Of a stretch of 64,000 nt of DNA, positions 51,207-59,915 are shown one piece after another. The stretch comes from DATLNF01 sp963765815 (lineage in GTDB: Bacteria; Actinomycetota; Actinomycetes; BP-191): contig CAVXXT010000007.1 in NCBI GenBank assembly GCA_963765815.1, positions 620,001-684,000 of the forward strand. The letters run 5' to 3'. Position 1 is the first letter of the stretch, and each line of letters opens with the position of its first letter. Position numbers and translations under genes: made by a program. The notes under the pieces were generated by a model. The model searched no databases. It saw only the letters and a program-made list of their open reading frames with translations, and was not told the DNA's origin.

Positions 51207-52004
51207 GTGACGACCGTGGACGCCTCCTCCGTCACACCGCCGAGCGCCGCCGGCAAGCCGCACTGGCGCACGCGCGTCACTCACCAGCTCGCCATCGAGA
51301 TCGTCGTCCTGGGCTCGCTGTTCCTGCTCTACCGATACGGACGGACGTTCGGCAGCCACCAGGTCGACGCCGCGCTGCGCAACGCCGACCGGGTCTGGCT
51401 GCTCGAGCGGTCCTGGAACCTGGTCAGCGAGGTCGACCTGCAGCGGTTCGCCCTCGGCAGCCCCAACCTCGTCGTCTGGATGAACCGCTACTACCTGGGG
51501 ATGCACTTCCCGACGACCATCGCGTTCCTGCTGTGGACCTACGTCTTCCACGCCGACGCCTACGTGCGGACGCGGTGGCGCTTCGTCGTCCCGACGTTCC
51601 TCGCCCTCGTCGTGCACACGGTCTTCCCGCTCGCCCCGCCGCGGATGCTCGCCAACCTCGGCTTCGTCGACACGATGGCGGTCTACGGCCCGTCGGCGTA
51701 CGGCGCGCCTGACCCCAGCTCCGTGGTCAACCAGTTCGCGGCGATGCCCTCGCTGCACTTCGGCTGGGCGATCCTGGTGGCCGTCGGTGTCATCAGACTG
51801 AGCTCCAACCGCTGGCGCTGGCTGATCCTGCTGCACCCGATCATCACGTTGGCGGTGATCGTGCTGACCGCCAACCACTTCTGGATCGACGCGATCGCGG
51901 TGACTGTCCTGATCGTGGCGGCGTACGGCGTCGAGCGGGTCGTCGTCGTCACCAAGCCGCGCGTCGTGAGCGTCGTACGCCGGGGCGGCGCGCAGACCGC
52001 CTGA
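51207..52004 (+). CDS. PAP2 superfamily membrane phosphatase/phosphotransferase
   Basis: A 265-residue membrane protein with about five or six helices. The phosphatase motifs are MPSLHFGWAI and ANHFWIDAIAV (catalytic histidines and Asp), in the arrangement of the inositol-phosphoceramide-synthase-like PAP2 group; the N-terminal half has NRYYLGMHFPTTIAFLLWTYVF. Substrate is probably a lipid phosphate. GTG at 51207 is chosen for the AAGGAGG upstream. Confidence 0.85.
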   Translation: MTTVDASSVTPPSAAGKPHWRTRVTHQLAIEIVVLGSLFLLYRYGRTFGSHQVDAALRNADRVWLLERSWNLVSEVDLQRFALGSPNLVVWMNRYYLGMHFPTTIAFLLWTYVFHADAYVRTRWRFVVPTFLALVVHTVFPLAPPRMLANLGFVDTMAVYGPSAYGAPDPSSVVNQFAAMPSLHFGWAILVAVGVIRLSSNRWRWLILLHPIITLAVIVLTANHFWIDAIAVTVLIVAAYGVERVVVVTKPRVVSVVRRGGAQTA

Positions 52005-52013
52005 GCTGCGCCG

Positions 52014-53006
52014 CTACGCCCGCGAGCCGGTGCGGAAGGTCCGCTGGTAGGCCTGCGGTGACGTGCCGCGCCACCTGCCGAAGTGATGTCGCAGCGTCGC
52101 CGCAGCAGCGAACCCGCAGCGCCGAGCGACCTCCTCGACGGAGACGTCGCCCTGCTCGAGGAGCCGCTGCGCGAGCAGCATCCGCTGCTCGAGCAGCCAG
52201 CGGTGCGGCGTCGTGCCAGTGGCCGCGACGAAGCGGCGGGCGAAGGTGCGCGGTGACATGAGCGCATGCGCCGCCATCGTGTCGACAGACAACGGCTGGT
52301 CGAGCCGGGCCACTGCCCAGTCGAGGACCTCGGCGAGGTCGTCGCCCGAGTCGCGCAGCGGCACCGGCGTCTCGACGTACTGCGCCTGTCCGCCGGCGCG
52401 GTGTGGCGGCACGACCATCCGCCGGGCGACCGCGTTGGCGACATCGGCGCCGTGCGCCTCGCGGACGAGGTGCAGGCACAGGTCGATGCCGGCGGCCGTC
52501 CCGGCACTGGTGTAGATCGGGTCGGCGTCGACGTAGAGCACGTCGCGGTCGATCTCCGCAGCGGGATAGCGCTTCGCCAGCGCCTCGGTGTAGCGCCAGT
52601 GGGTCGTCGCGCGGCGACCGTCGAGCAGCCCGGCGGCGGCCAGGACGAAGGCGCCGCTGCAGACGCTCATCACCCGTGCGCCGCGGTCGACCGCGGCGCA
52701 CACGGCGTCGAGCAGCGCCTTGGGCGGGGGCTCGTCGACGCTGCGCCACGCGGGGATCGCGATCAGGTCGGCGCTCGCGAGCCGATCGAGCCCGTGAGAC
52801 GTCTGCAACGCGAACCCGGCGTTGGTGCGGATCGGACCGCGCTCGGCCGCGCAGACCGCGAAGTCATAGCCGGGCAGCCCGTCCTTGGTGCGATCCAGGC
52901 CGAAGACCTCGCAGACGACCCCGAGCTCGAACGGGCTCACCCCGTGGCAGACGGCGACGGCGACGTCGCGGATGACGAGCGGCCTGCGCCGCTTGGCAGA
53001 AACCAT
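52014..53006 (-). CDS. GlxA-type regulator (DJ-1/PfpI domain plus AraC HTH)
   Basis: A 330-residue regulator. Residues 10-190 form a DJ-1/PfpI-like sensor domain with a cysteine elbow (MSVCSGAFVLAAAGLLDGRRATTHW); the C-terminal 100 residues are an AraC HTH pair (MAAHALMSPRTFARRFVAATGTTPHRWLLEQRMLLAQRLLEQGDVSVEEVARRCGFAAAATLRHHFGRWRGTSPQAYQRTF). Ligand and targets are unknown; the divergent DinB unit is a possible target. Confidence 0.92.
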   Translation of the reverse strand: MVSAKRRRPLVIRDVAVAVCHGVSPFELGVVCEVFGLDRTKDGLPGYDFAVCAAERGPIRTNAGFALQTSHGLDRLASADLIAIPAWRSVDEPPPKALLDAVCAAVDRGARVMSVCSGAFVLAAAGLLDGRRATTHWRYTEALAKRYPAAEIDRDVLYVDADPIYTSAGTAAGIDLCLHLVREAHGADVANAVARRMVVPPHRAGGQAQYVETPVPLRDSGDDLAEVLDWAVARLDQPLSVDTMAAHALMSPRTFARRFVAATGTTPHRWLLEQRMLLAQRLLEQGDVSVEEVARRCGFAAAATLRHHFGRWRGTSPQAYQRTFRTGSRA

Positions 53007-53064
53007 GCGGACAGTGTCAGTCCTGCCACTCGTCTTGGCAAGCCCTGAAGCGCACCATCACACC

Positions 53065-53169
53065 ATGACGATCCTGCTGCTCCTCCTGGTCCTGCTGGCC
53101 GCGACCGAGCTCGCACCTTGGCTCGGAGCCGACTCCCGCGACGCCTGCTCGTGGACGAGGCACTGCTGA
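53065..53169 (+). CDS. 34-residue hydrophobic ORF coupled to the DinB gene
   Basis: MTILLLLLVLLAATELAPWLGADSRDACSWTRHC: one membrane helix and a short polar tail, below usual gene-calling length. Its stop overlaps the DinB start as TGATG, so translation is probably coupled. The tail LAPWLGADSRD is a pattern I associate with small actinobacterial membrane proteins. Possibly a regulator or partner of DinB; possibly only a leader. Confidence 0.45.
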   Translation: MTILLLLLVLLAATELAPWLGADSRDACSWTRHC

Positions 53170-53633
53170 TGGGGGCGCCCGACAGAGCTGCCCTCATCGC
53201 GACGTACGACGACGGCCACCGTGCGGTCCTCGCCGCACTGGCCGGCGCATCCGAGGTCGAGCTCGATCGACGGCCGTCGGACGACGAGTGGTCGGCGCGA
53301 GAGATCGTGCACCACCTCGCGGACAGCGAGATGACGTCGGCGATCCGGCTGCGCCGCCTGCTCGCCGAGGACGCGCCGGTCATCGCGTCGTACGACGAGG
53401 AGGAGTTCGCCCGTCGCCTGCACTACCGGACGAGGCCGATCGAGCCTTCTCTCGACGCGCTCGCCGCGGCGCGTCGTACGACGTCGGACATCCTGCGGCT
53501 GCTCGACGACAAGGACTGGCTGCGCGCTGGCACGCACACCGAGAGCGGGTCCTACTCCGTCGAGGACTGGCTGCGCGTCTACGCCGCACACGCGCACGAC
53601 CACGCCGAGCAGATCCGCCTCGCCCTGGCCTAG
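53169..53633 (+). CDS. DinB-family protein
   Basis: A 154-residue four-helix-bundle protein of the DinB_2/YfiT superfamily. It has the conserved histidines for a metal site: H in EIVHHLADSE and the C-terminal HAHDHAEQI. Such proteins include mycothiol-, bacillithiol- and glutathione-dependent enzymes. The start ATG (TGATG) is chosen over an in-frame upstream start that overlaps the small ORF. It overlaps the convergent nucS by 4 nt. Confidence 0.8.
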   Translation: MGAPDRAALIATYDDGHRAVLAALAGASEVELDRRPSDDEWSAREIVHHLADSEMTSAIRLRRLLAEDAPVIASYDEEEFARRLHYRTRPIEPSLDALAAARRTTSDILRLLDDKDWLRAGTHTESGSYSVEDWLRVYAAHAHDHAEQIRLALA

Positions 53634-54289
53634 AACAGCCGCGGCGTCGACGGCTCGATGCCGCGCAGCTCGTCGTAGTCGAGCGTCACGCAGGTGATGC
53701 CGCGGTCGGCGGCCAGCACGCGCGCCTGCGGCGTGAACTGCTGGGCGGCGAGGACGCCGCGCACCGGAGCGAGCAGCGGGTCGAGGTTGAGCCGCTGCAG
53801 GTAGCGGGTGAGCTGCTCGACGCCGTCGATCTCGGCTCGGCGCTTGATCTCGACCGCGACCCGCGCGCCAGACTCGTCCCGGCACAGCAGGTCGACCGGC
53901 CCGATGTCCGTGGGGTGCTCGCGACGGACCAGGCTCCACTTCGCGCCGAGCACCTCGCACCGGTCGGCGAGCAGCTCCTGCAGATGCTTCTCGACGCCGT
54001 CCTTCTGCAGGCCCGGGTCGACGCCGAGCTCGTGCGACGAGTCGTGCAGCACCTCGACGATCGTGATGACCAGCTCCTCGCCGGCCTTGTTGGTGACCCG
54101 CCAGACCGCGTCCTCCTCGACGAGCGCGCACGGCGGGCTCATCCAGTTGAGCGGCTTGTACGCCCGGTCGTCGGCGTGGATCGAGACGGACCCGTCCGCC
54201 TTGACGAGCAGCAGCCGGGTGGCGAGCGGGAGGTGCGCGGTGAGCCGGCCGACGTAGTCGACCGTGCACCGTGCGATGACGAGGCGCAC
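53630..54289 (-). CDS. nucS: endonuclease NucS (EndoMS)
   Basis: NucS cuts at DNA mismatches and supplies the non-canonical mismatch repair of actinobacteria that lack MutS/MutL. The 219-residue protein has the N-terminal dimer domain (MRLVIARCTVDYVGRLTAHLPLATRLLLVKADGSVSIHAD, YKPLNWM) and the RecB-like nuclease motifs GPVDLLCRD, VAVEIKRR and QLTRYLQRL. A beta-clamp-like C-terminus (PSTPRLF) is visible. GTG start. Confidence 0.95.
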   Translation of the reverse strand: MRLVIARCTVDYVGRLTAHLPLATRLLLVKADGSVSIHADDRAYKPLNWMSPPCALVEEDAVWRVTNKAGEELVITIVEVLHDSSHELGVDPGLQKDGVEKHLQELLADRCEVLGAKWSLVRREHPTDIGPVDLLCRDESGARVAVEIKRRAEIDGVEQLTRYLQRLNLDPLLAPVRGVLAAQQFTPQARVLAADRGITCVTLDYDELRGIEPSTPRLF

Positions 54290-54298
54290 CCCGACAGG

Positions 54299-56926
54299 CT
54301 ATTCGGACCGAGCCGGATCGACTCGAGCGGCGACCGTGGCCAGCCGCTCCTGCGCCAGCCGGACCCCGAGCTCTCGGGCAGTGGCGAGGTCGAGTTCCTC
54401 GGCGAGATGCTCGGCAGCGGCGGCCTGCTCCGGTGTCAGCTGAGAGCGAGCTCTGCCCCTTTCCGCCTCGAGGATCGCCACCTCCGCGCGGTACGGCACA
54501 TAGCCGCGCTGCACGAGAGCGCGGTCGCAGAACAGGCACAGCGCGAAGGCTTCGACGAAGTAGCCCTCGGCGCCGAGCGCGACACCGATGACGTCCATCG
54601 CCATGGCGACGTGCAGGACCCCCTTCGCGTCACGCTCCAGGAACTCGAGAACCCGAGCGAGGGCGGTCCGACCGTCGCCCCGCAGCGCCGCTTCGTTCGC
54701 ACTGCTGAGCAGGTGGGCGCGGTCACCTCCGGCGACAACCTCCTGCGTGACGGCCTCGGTCCGCGGGTCGCGACGCAGGAAGTAGCAGCCAGCTAGCTGC
54801 CTCAACCAGCTGGTCTGGTATGGACCCTCCTCCTGCGGCATCCGTCGCTCGATGATCGCCACCGCTTCGTCGATCTCGTCGCGATAGGCCAGCACCACAC
54901 AACGCGCGTAGTCCTGCTGCTGGTCGAGGGTGGGGTCCGCGAGGGGCTCGATCAGTCGCTGCGCTCTCGCGAGGTCGAGGTCGGCCGCCGAGTGGTCATC
55001 CTCCATCGCCGCGACCAAGGCCCGCTGCTGGTGCAGCCGGGCGCGCAGTCGGTCGTCACCCCCGTCGAGTGAGACCGCGCGGTCGAGTACGTCGGAGCTC
55101 GTGCCCGGCCCGGCAGAGTGGAGCGCCGGGAGCATCGCCCACGCCAGACGTTGACGCACGCTCGCGGCGAGCTCCGGCTGCTCGAACATCGCGAGTGCCG
55201 TCGGCGCCACCTCAGCGAGATCCGGAGAGCCGATCAGCGCGAGCGCGTCCTCGCCCGGCCCGGCGTCGATGCAGTCCTCTGCAAGCGACTCGAGAATCAC
55301 TTGCGTCAGGCCCTCGAGATCGGGCATCGCCCCGGCGTATGCCCGGATCGTCTCTAGCAACCGGGCAGTGCCGTTCTCCTCGCGCACCACCAACGATCGA
55401 CGCGCGAGGTCGGCAAGAGTGCCCTCCACACCGCGCGGCAACAACAGCGGCGCAAACGCGGCGTGTGCCGTGCGTGGCGCGATCGGCGGGACCGCCAGGG
55501 CCAGCGCTGCCAGCGCACGCCGGCCCGGAGCGTCGAGCGCAGACACGCTCCACTCGATGACGGCACGCAACGAGACGTGACGGGCCGGCCGGCCTCTGCC
55601 GGGTCGGGTGAGGTCGGTGTCCGCGAGGTGGTCCGCGATGCGGGACTCCAGCTCCTCGACCGGGGTCTCCCAGGTCATCGACGCCACCAGCTCCAACGCG
55701 AGCGGCATCCCGTCGAGCCGTCTGGCCAGGCTCGCGATCGATCCGGCGACGTGAGGCGTGAGCTCGATGTCCGCCACCTGCTGCGCACGTTCGAGGAACA
55801 GCCGGCCGGCGTCGCTGTTGCGGACCGCGTCCACGCCCGAGTCCCCGGGCGAGTCCAGGCCGTCCAGTCGCACGAGCACCTCGTCCGGCAGCCCCAGTGG
55901 CTCCCGTGACGTGCACAGCACGTGCAGCCGGCGGCAACGGGTGAGCAGCTCGTCCGCGCAGTCCCCGGCCGCGTCCAGCAGGTGCTCGCAGTTGTCCAGG
56001 ATGAGCAAGCCCGCTTGATCGCGCAGCACCCCATCCAGGCTGTCGGTGAGGTCGCCGGCGGCGGCCTGCTCGAGCACGTCGGCTAGGGCGCCCCGCACCG
56101 CGTCGCGGACCGACTCCACCCCGGCAGACCCGGGCAGCGCGGTGAGGTCGACGAACCAGGCGGCGGCGAAGCGCGGGTCGCCGCGCAACGACTCGATCAC
56201 CAGCCTCGTCTTGCCGGTCCCACCGGGACCGACAAGGGTGATGAAGCGGTGGGCGCTGAGCGCCGCCATGAGACGAGCGCGATCCACCACTCGATCGACG
56301 TACGACGTGCGGTACGCCGGGAAGGACCGGGCGCCGGCTTTCACCGCGCCCGGTGGTGCCAAGGCACGATCTGAGAGCGCCAAGGGCATTGCGTACAGCG
56401 CTATCGGGGCGTCGAAGTCGCGCACGTGGAACACGCCCATCGCGACACAACGCTCCGGCGCCGCCGCATCGACCGCAGCGGTGACGAGCACCTGACCACC
56501 CCGCGCGGACGCGGCGACTCGTGCCGTTTCGTGCACCGCGAGCGCGGCGTACGTATCTCGCAAGGGTCGGATGCCATGACCGACATGGCAACCCATCCGG
56601 ACGTGTACCTGGCGGCCGGGACGTCCCTGGAGCCGAGCCTGTGCTACCGCGCAGGCGTCGAGTGCCGCGGACGTGCTCCCAAATGCGAAGAAGCAGCCGT
56701 CCCCCTCCACGCTGACCAGTACGCCACCGGCCGCCTCGACCTCGTCGCGCTGGATCTGGAGAACCTCGTGCAGGACGTCCCCGTAGCGGTCCTCGCCGAG
56801 CTCCTTGAGCAGCGCGGTCGAGCCCTCGACGTCAGAGATCACGAACGTCACGTCACCGGACGGAAGCCCTCCCGGCGAGCGCGACGCGGGTATAGAGCTG
56901 CCGTCGAGGCCCCGGCCGGCTGACAT
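54299..56926 (-). CDS. nucleotide-cyclase-like domain fused to AAA/NB-ARC ATPase
   Basis: An 875-residue regulatory protein. Residues 20-185 form a class III cyclase-like domain with metal aspartates D32 (ISDVEGST) and D76 (EGDGCFF); the base-selecting Lys and the transition-state Asn appear missing (HETARVAASARGG), so cyclase activity is doubtful. A P-loop ATPase follows (GPGGTGKTRLVIES, about 231-244; LLILDNCEHLLDAAG; LCTSREPLGLPDE), then a TPR-like helical region to the end. No C-terminal LuxR HTH is visible. This architecture is common in actinobacteria as a signal-regulated switch; partner unknown. Confidence 0.85.
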   Translation of the reverse strand: MSAGRGLDGSSIPASRSPGGLPSGDVTFVISDVEGSTALLKELGEDRYGDVLHEVLQIQRDEVEAAGGVLVSVEGDGCFFAFGSTSAALDACAVAQARLQGRPGRQVHVRMGCHVGHGIRPLRDTYAALAVHETARVAASARGGQVLVTAAVDAAAPERCVAMGVFHVRDFDAPIALYAMPLALSDRALAPPGAVKAGARSFPAYRTSYVDRVVDRARLMAALSAHRFITLVGPGGTGKTRLVIESLRGDPRFAAAWFVDLTALPGSAGVESVRDAVRGALADVLEQAAAGDLTDSLDGVLRDQAGLLILDNCEHLLDAAGDCADELLTRCRRLHVLCTSREPLGLPDEVLVRLDGLDSPGDSGVDAVRNSDAGRLFLERAQQVADIELTPHVAGSIASLARRLDGMPLALELVASMTWETPVEELESRIADHLADTDLTRPGRGRPARHVSLRAVIEWSVSALDAPGRRALAALALAVPPIAPRTAHAAFAPLLLPRGVEGTLADLARRSLVVREENGTARLLETIRAYAGAMPDLEGLTQVILESLAEDCIDAGPGEDALALIGSPDLAEVAPTALAMFEQPELAASVRQRLAWAMLPALHSAGPGTSSDVLDRAVSLDGGDDRLRARLHQQRALVAAMEDDHSAADLDLARAQRLIEPLADPTLDQQQDYARCVVLAYRDEIDEAVAIIERRMPQEEGPYQTSWLRQLAGCYFLRRDPRTEAVTQEVVAGGDRAHLLSSANEAALRGDGRTALARVLEFLERDAKGVLHVAMAMDVIGVALGAEGYFVEAFALCLFCDRALVQRGYVPYRAEVAILEAERGRARSQLTPEQAAAAEHLAEELDLATARELGVRLAQERLATVAARVDPARSE

Positions 56927-57066
56927 GGGTCAGTCGATTCGCTGCGGCAGGGAGCAGAAGAACGCCGTCATCGCGTCAAGATCGGCGACGTTGCGCCAGA
57001 CGTGGTCGACCCGCACGATGCGCACCGCGCTATCCTGCCGCCTTCTGCGGACGAAAGGGACATCCC

Positions 57067-57228
57067 ATGCTGCGTCGCGTTCTCGCCGCCGCCGTCGTCG
57101 CTGCCGGCCTGGTGGCCGTCGCCGCCCCGGCCCACGCCACGTGCACCGCCGGGTACGTCGGCATCGACCCGAACACGCACAAGCCGCGCGTCGAGCTGCC
57201 GCGCTGCGAGCCCCCGCCGATGGATTAG
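57067..57228 (+). CDS. 53-residue small secreted protein
   Basis: MLRRVLAAAVVAAGLVAVAAPAHA is a clear signal peptide with an APAHA cleavage site; the mature part is about 29 residues with two cysteines (TCTAGYVGIDPNTHKPRVELPRCEPPPMD). It has GAAAGGGA upstream and a -10-like TATCCT at 57031-57036. Unrelated in sequence to the pair at 3.9-4.3 kb but similar in type. Function unknown. Confidence 0.65.
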   Translation: MLRRVLAAAVVAAGLVAVAAPAHATCTAGYVGIDPNTHKPRVELPRCEPPPMD

Positions 57229-57235
57229 CGACAGG

Positions 57236-57607
57236 TCAGGGGCTGCTGTTCGCCAGCAGCAAAAGGCTCAGCGCGACCAGGGCCGGCAATGCCTGGACGA
57301 AGAAGATCCGCTTGTTGACGGTCTTCGCGCCGTAGCACCCGGCCACGACGACGCAGCCGAGGAAGAACAGCGCCGCGTGCTCGCCCATCTTCTCGCTGGC
57401 CAGGATCGACCAGACGAGGCCGGCGGCGAGGAAGCCGTTGTAGAGGCCCTGGTTCGCCGCGAGCGTGGCGGTCGCGTCGGCATGCTCCTGCGTCATGCCG
57501 AAGGTCGCGAGGCCCTTCGGCGTGCGCCAGAGGAACATCTCGAGCACCAGGAAGTACAGGTGCAGCGCGGCGACGATCCCGATGACGACGTCAGCAGCAG
57601 TGTCCAT
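57236..57607 (-). CDS. DUF1304 family membrane protein
   Basis: A 123-residue protein with four hydrophobic helices. FMTQEHADATATLAANQGLYNGFLAAGLVWSI-type sequence (GMTQEHADATATLAANQGLYNGFLAAGL) is the DUF1304 signature; function unknown. ATG at 57607 chosen; 57616 adds three residues. It ends 7 nt from the convergent small secreted gene. Confidence 0.85.
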   Translation of the reverse strand: MDTAADVVIGIVAALHLYFLVLEMFLWRTPKGLATFGMTQEHADATATLAANQGLYNGFLAAGLVWSILASEKMGEHAALFFLGCVVVAGCYGAKTVNKRIFFVQALPALVALSLLLLANSSP

Positions 57608-57654
57608 GCGGCGCACGGTAGCGCGGCCGGTCCTCGCGATGATGTGCTGACGGC

Positions 57655-58479
57655 ATGCGACGCGCCGTAGGTCCGATCGCGCGAGGCTCGATGCGCGCGG
57701 CGATCATCACCGTCTTCCTCGCGCCGCTGGTCTTCCTGACCCTCGGATCGCTGCGTCGGCTCGGGTCGCCCCCGCCGGACGGCATCGAGCTGATCCCGCG
57801 CGGAGCGTCGTTCGAGGCGTTCGGGCGGATCAGCGAGTTCATCCCCCTCGGAACTCTGATCCGCAACTCCGTCGTCGTCCTGGTCGTCGCGGTGCCGCTC
57901 ACGGTCGTCGTCGCGAGTTGGGCCGGCTTCGCGATCGCCCAGCTGCCCGACCGGACCCGGCGCATCGCGCTCGTGTTCACGGTCGCCACGCTGATGGTGC
58001 CGCCGACCGCGCTGTGGATCCCGCGGTTCGTGATCTACCGGCACCTCGGCCTGCTCGACACGCTCGGCCCGCTGATCGCACCGGCGCTCGCTGCGACCAC
58101 CCCGTTCACCGTGCTGCTCGCCTACCGCGCGTTCCGGCGGGTGCCGCCCGAGCTGTGGGAGGCGGCGCGGTCGGAAGGCGCGGGTGCGTTCGCCACTTGG
58201 CGGCGCGTCGGCGTGCCGCTCGTCCCGGCGACGACAGCAGCGATCGCCGCGATCACCGCGGCGTTCCACTGGGGCAACTACGTCGACGCCCTGCTGTACA
58301 CCTCGTCGCCTCGGGTGCGCACCCTCGCGCGCGGCGTACCGGAGCTGGGCATCGTGGACTCACCCGACCTGCCGATCCTGCTGGCCGGCGCGGTCCTGCT
58401 GATGCTCCCGCCCGCCGTCGTCGTCGTGCTGCTCAACCGCTGGCTGCTTCGGTCCGTCGACGCATCGGCGGATCGCTAG
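57655..58479 (+). CDS. carbohydrate ABC transporter permease, MalG type
   Basis: A 274-residue permease with six helices and the EAA loop EAARSEGAGAFATWRRVGVPL for ATPase contact. It has the MalG layout (short N-terminus, LMVPPTALWIPRFVIYRHLGLLDTLGPLIAPALA). It stands 1.4 kb before the transport operon (59.9-63.1 kb), which holds only one permease of the MalF type, and probably completes that system. Confidence 0.88.
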   Translation: MRRAVGPIARGSMRAAIITVFLAPLVFLTLGSLRRLGSPPPDGIELIPRGASFEAFGRISEFIPLGTLIRNSVVVLVVAVPLTVVVASWAGFAIAQLPDRTRRIALVFTVATLMVPPTALWIPRFVIYRHLGLLDTLGPLIAPALAATTPFTVLLAYRAFRRVPPELWEAARSEGAGAFATWRRVGVPLVPATTAAIAAITAAFHWGNYVDALLYTSSPRVRTLARGVPELGIVDSPDLPILLAGAVLLMLPPAVVVVLLNRWLLRSVDASADR

Positions 58480-58481
58480 CG

Positions 58482-59240
58482 TCAGGTGCGGCTGGACGTC
58501 TCCGGGCAGACGGTCTCCGAGTCGAGCAGCCACGCGTCGGCGCCCGGCAGCGCATGCCAGCGGACGACCGCGACCATCTCGCCGCCGTGTCGCACCCGGA
58601 CGGTGCGGGCCGACGCCTGCGGATAGCCGGCCGGCTCTACTGTCGCGTCGACCGGGAGCCGGCCGCCCAGCTCCTGCCTGGTCAGCGCGACGGGATCGCC
58701 CTGTCGTACGACGGCCGCCTCGGCGAGTCGGCTGTGCTGCGGCGAGCCGCAGGACAGAGCGTCGGAGACGAAGACGTTGTCCGGGTCTCGCACCAGCAGG
58801 GAAGCGGCGTAAGACACCCCCGACATCGCAGAGCAGGTCACCTCGACCGGCCCTGGCGGCACCGGCAGCTCCACCGTCGACGTACCCGGAGCCAGGTACG
58901 TCCCCACTCCGCCGAGCGACAGGTGCATCACGTCGCCGGTCGCGTTGGTGGCGCGGATCCGGACGCCGTCAGAGCCGGCGACAGCGCGGCCGCGCGTCGT
59001 CACCGCGTCGCCCACGCAGCCGACGGCGAGCTCGGCTGCCTGAGCGGTGACGCGATGGACGGCAGCCCCACCGGCGACCATCAGCACGCCGGACAGGACC
59101 GCACCCGACGCCCGCGCGACCCGGCGTCGCCGCAGGAGTCGAGTCCCCCGACGAAGGGACTCCGCAGGCAGGTCGACCGGCGCAGTGACGCCCCGCGCCG
59201 CGTGGGACAGCAGGCGTCGGAGGTCGGCGTCGGAGGACAT
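58482..59240 (-). CDS. membrane-anchored partner of the SigE-family sigma factor
   Basis: A 252-residue protein with a short cytoplasmic N-terminus, one membrane helix (VARASGAVLSGVLMVAGGAAVHRV, about 41-64) and an exported domain of about 185 residues with four cysteines. It starts one base after the sigma factor gene ends, so it is the likely anti-sigma or effector. No zinc-binding HxxxCxxC motif is visible, so the classic ZAS type is excluded. Confidence 0.6.
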   Translation of the reverse strand: MSSDADLRRLLSHAARGVTAPVDLPAESLRRGTRLLRRRRVARASGAVLSGVLMVAGGAAVHRVTAQAAELAVGCVGDAVTTRGRAVAGSDGVRIRATNATGDVMHLSLGGVGTYLAPGTSTVELPVPPGPVEVTCSAMSGVSYAASLLVRDPDNVFVSDALSCGSPQHSRLAEAAVVRQGDPVALTRQELGGRLPVDATVEPAGYPQASARTVRVRHGGEMVAVVRWHALPGADAWLLDSETVCPETSSRT

Positions 59241-59241
59241 G

Positions 59242-59796
59242 TCAGGCCTCCATCGGCGCGACAGCGGCCCAGCCGCGCTCGGCGGTAGCGGGCGTCGGGG
59301 CAGATGGGTGCTCCAGCAGCTCGCGCAGCCGCGTCAGGCCACGGGAGGTGTGCGTCTTCACCGACCCGACGGAGCAACCGAGGACGGCGGCGGTCTGGGT
59401 CTCGGTGAGGTCGTCGTAGAAGCGCAGCACGACCGCGGCACGCTGCCTGGGCGGCAGGTGCCGGAGCGCCGCCAGGACCACCTGCCGGTCGAGAACCGAT
59501 CCGGCGTGGTCGGCCGCGACCCGGTCCGGCAGGGTCGAGCGGACGTGCTCCCGGCTGGCGGATCGACGCCACCACGCGGCGTTGGCCGTCACCAGGGCCC
59601 GTCGGACGTACGCCTCGAGGGAGTCGATCTCGCCGTGGTCACGCCACCGGACGTAGGTCGCGGCGAGCGCGGTCTGCAGGACGTCCTCGCCCCGGCCGAC
59701 ATCGCCGGCGAGGAGGCACGCCGTACGCGAGAGCGCGTCGCCGCGGTCGCGCACGAACGCGACGAACGCGTCGTCGCGCGCGTCGACCTGGGTCAC
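59242..59796 (-). CDS. SigE-family RNA polymerase sigma factor
   Basis: A 184-residue ECF-type sigma factor of the SigE/Streptomyces type. Region 2 contains LAGDVGRGEDVLQTALAATYVRWRDH and region 4 contains LPPRQRAAVVLRFYDDLTETQTAAVLGCSVGSVKTHTSRGLTRLRELL. The GTG at 59796 follows GGGGAG; an ATG upstream at 59835 adds 13 residues. It diverges from the sugar-binding protein gene. Confidence 0.93.
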   Translation of the reverse strand: MTQVDARDDAFVAFVRDRGDALSRTACLLAGDVGRGEDVLQTALAATYVRWRDHGEIDSLEAYVRRALVTANAAWWRRSASREHVRSTLPDRVAADHAGSVLDRQVVLAALRHLPPRQRAAVVLRFYDDLTETQTAAVLGCSVGSVKTHTSRGLTRLRELLEHPSAPTPATAERGWAAVAPMEA

Positions 59797-59815
59797 CGTC
59801 TCCCCTTCACGGCCG

Positions 59816-59832
59816 ACACGCCCTCGGCGTGT
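59816..59832 (-). promoter_or_regulatory. inverted repeat in the sigma factor leader
   Basis: ACACGCC-CTC-GGCGTGT, a perfect 7-bp inverted repeat 20 nt before the sigma factor start. It could be an operator or a small hairpin. Confidence 0.35.
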
Positions 59833-59856
59833 CAACCCTTTGCCGCCCCCACCGCA

Positions 59857-59868
59857 TCTACCGGTAGA
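59857..59868. promoter_or_regulatory. 12-bp palindrome in the divergent sigma/ABC intergenic region
   Basis: TCTACCGGTAGA is a perfect palindrome about 50 nt before the solute-binding protein gene and 61 nt before the sigma factor gene. The position suits a sugar-responsive repressor such as a LacI-type protein, or the sigma factor's own promoter. No regulator is adjacent. Confidence 0.35.
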
Positions 59869-59915
59869 CCTCGGGACTGCCCGGGTCGTCAGCGGAACGT
59901 CACGGAGGTTAGTGG

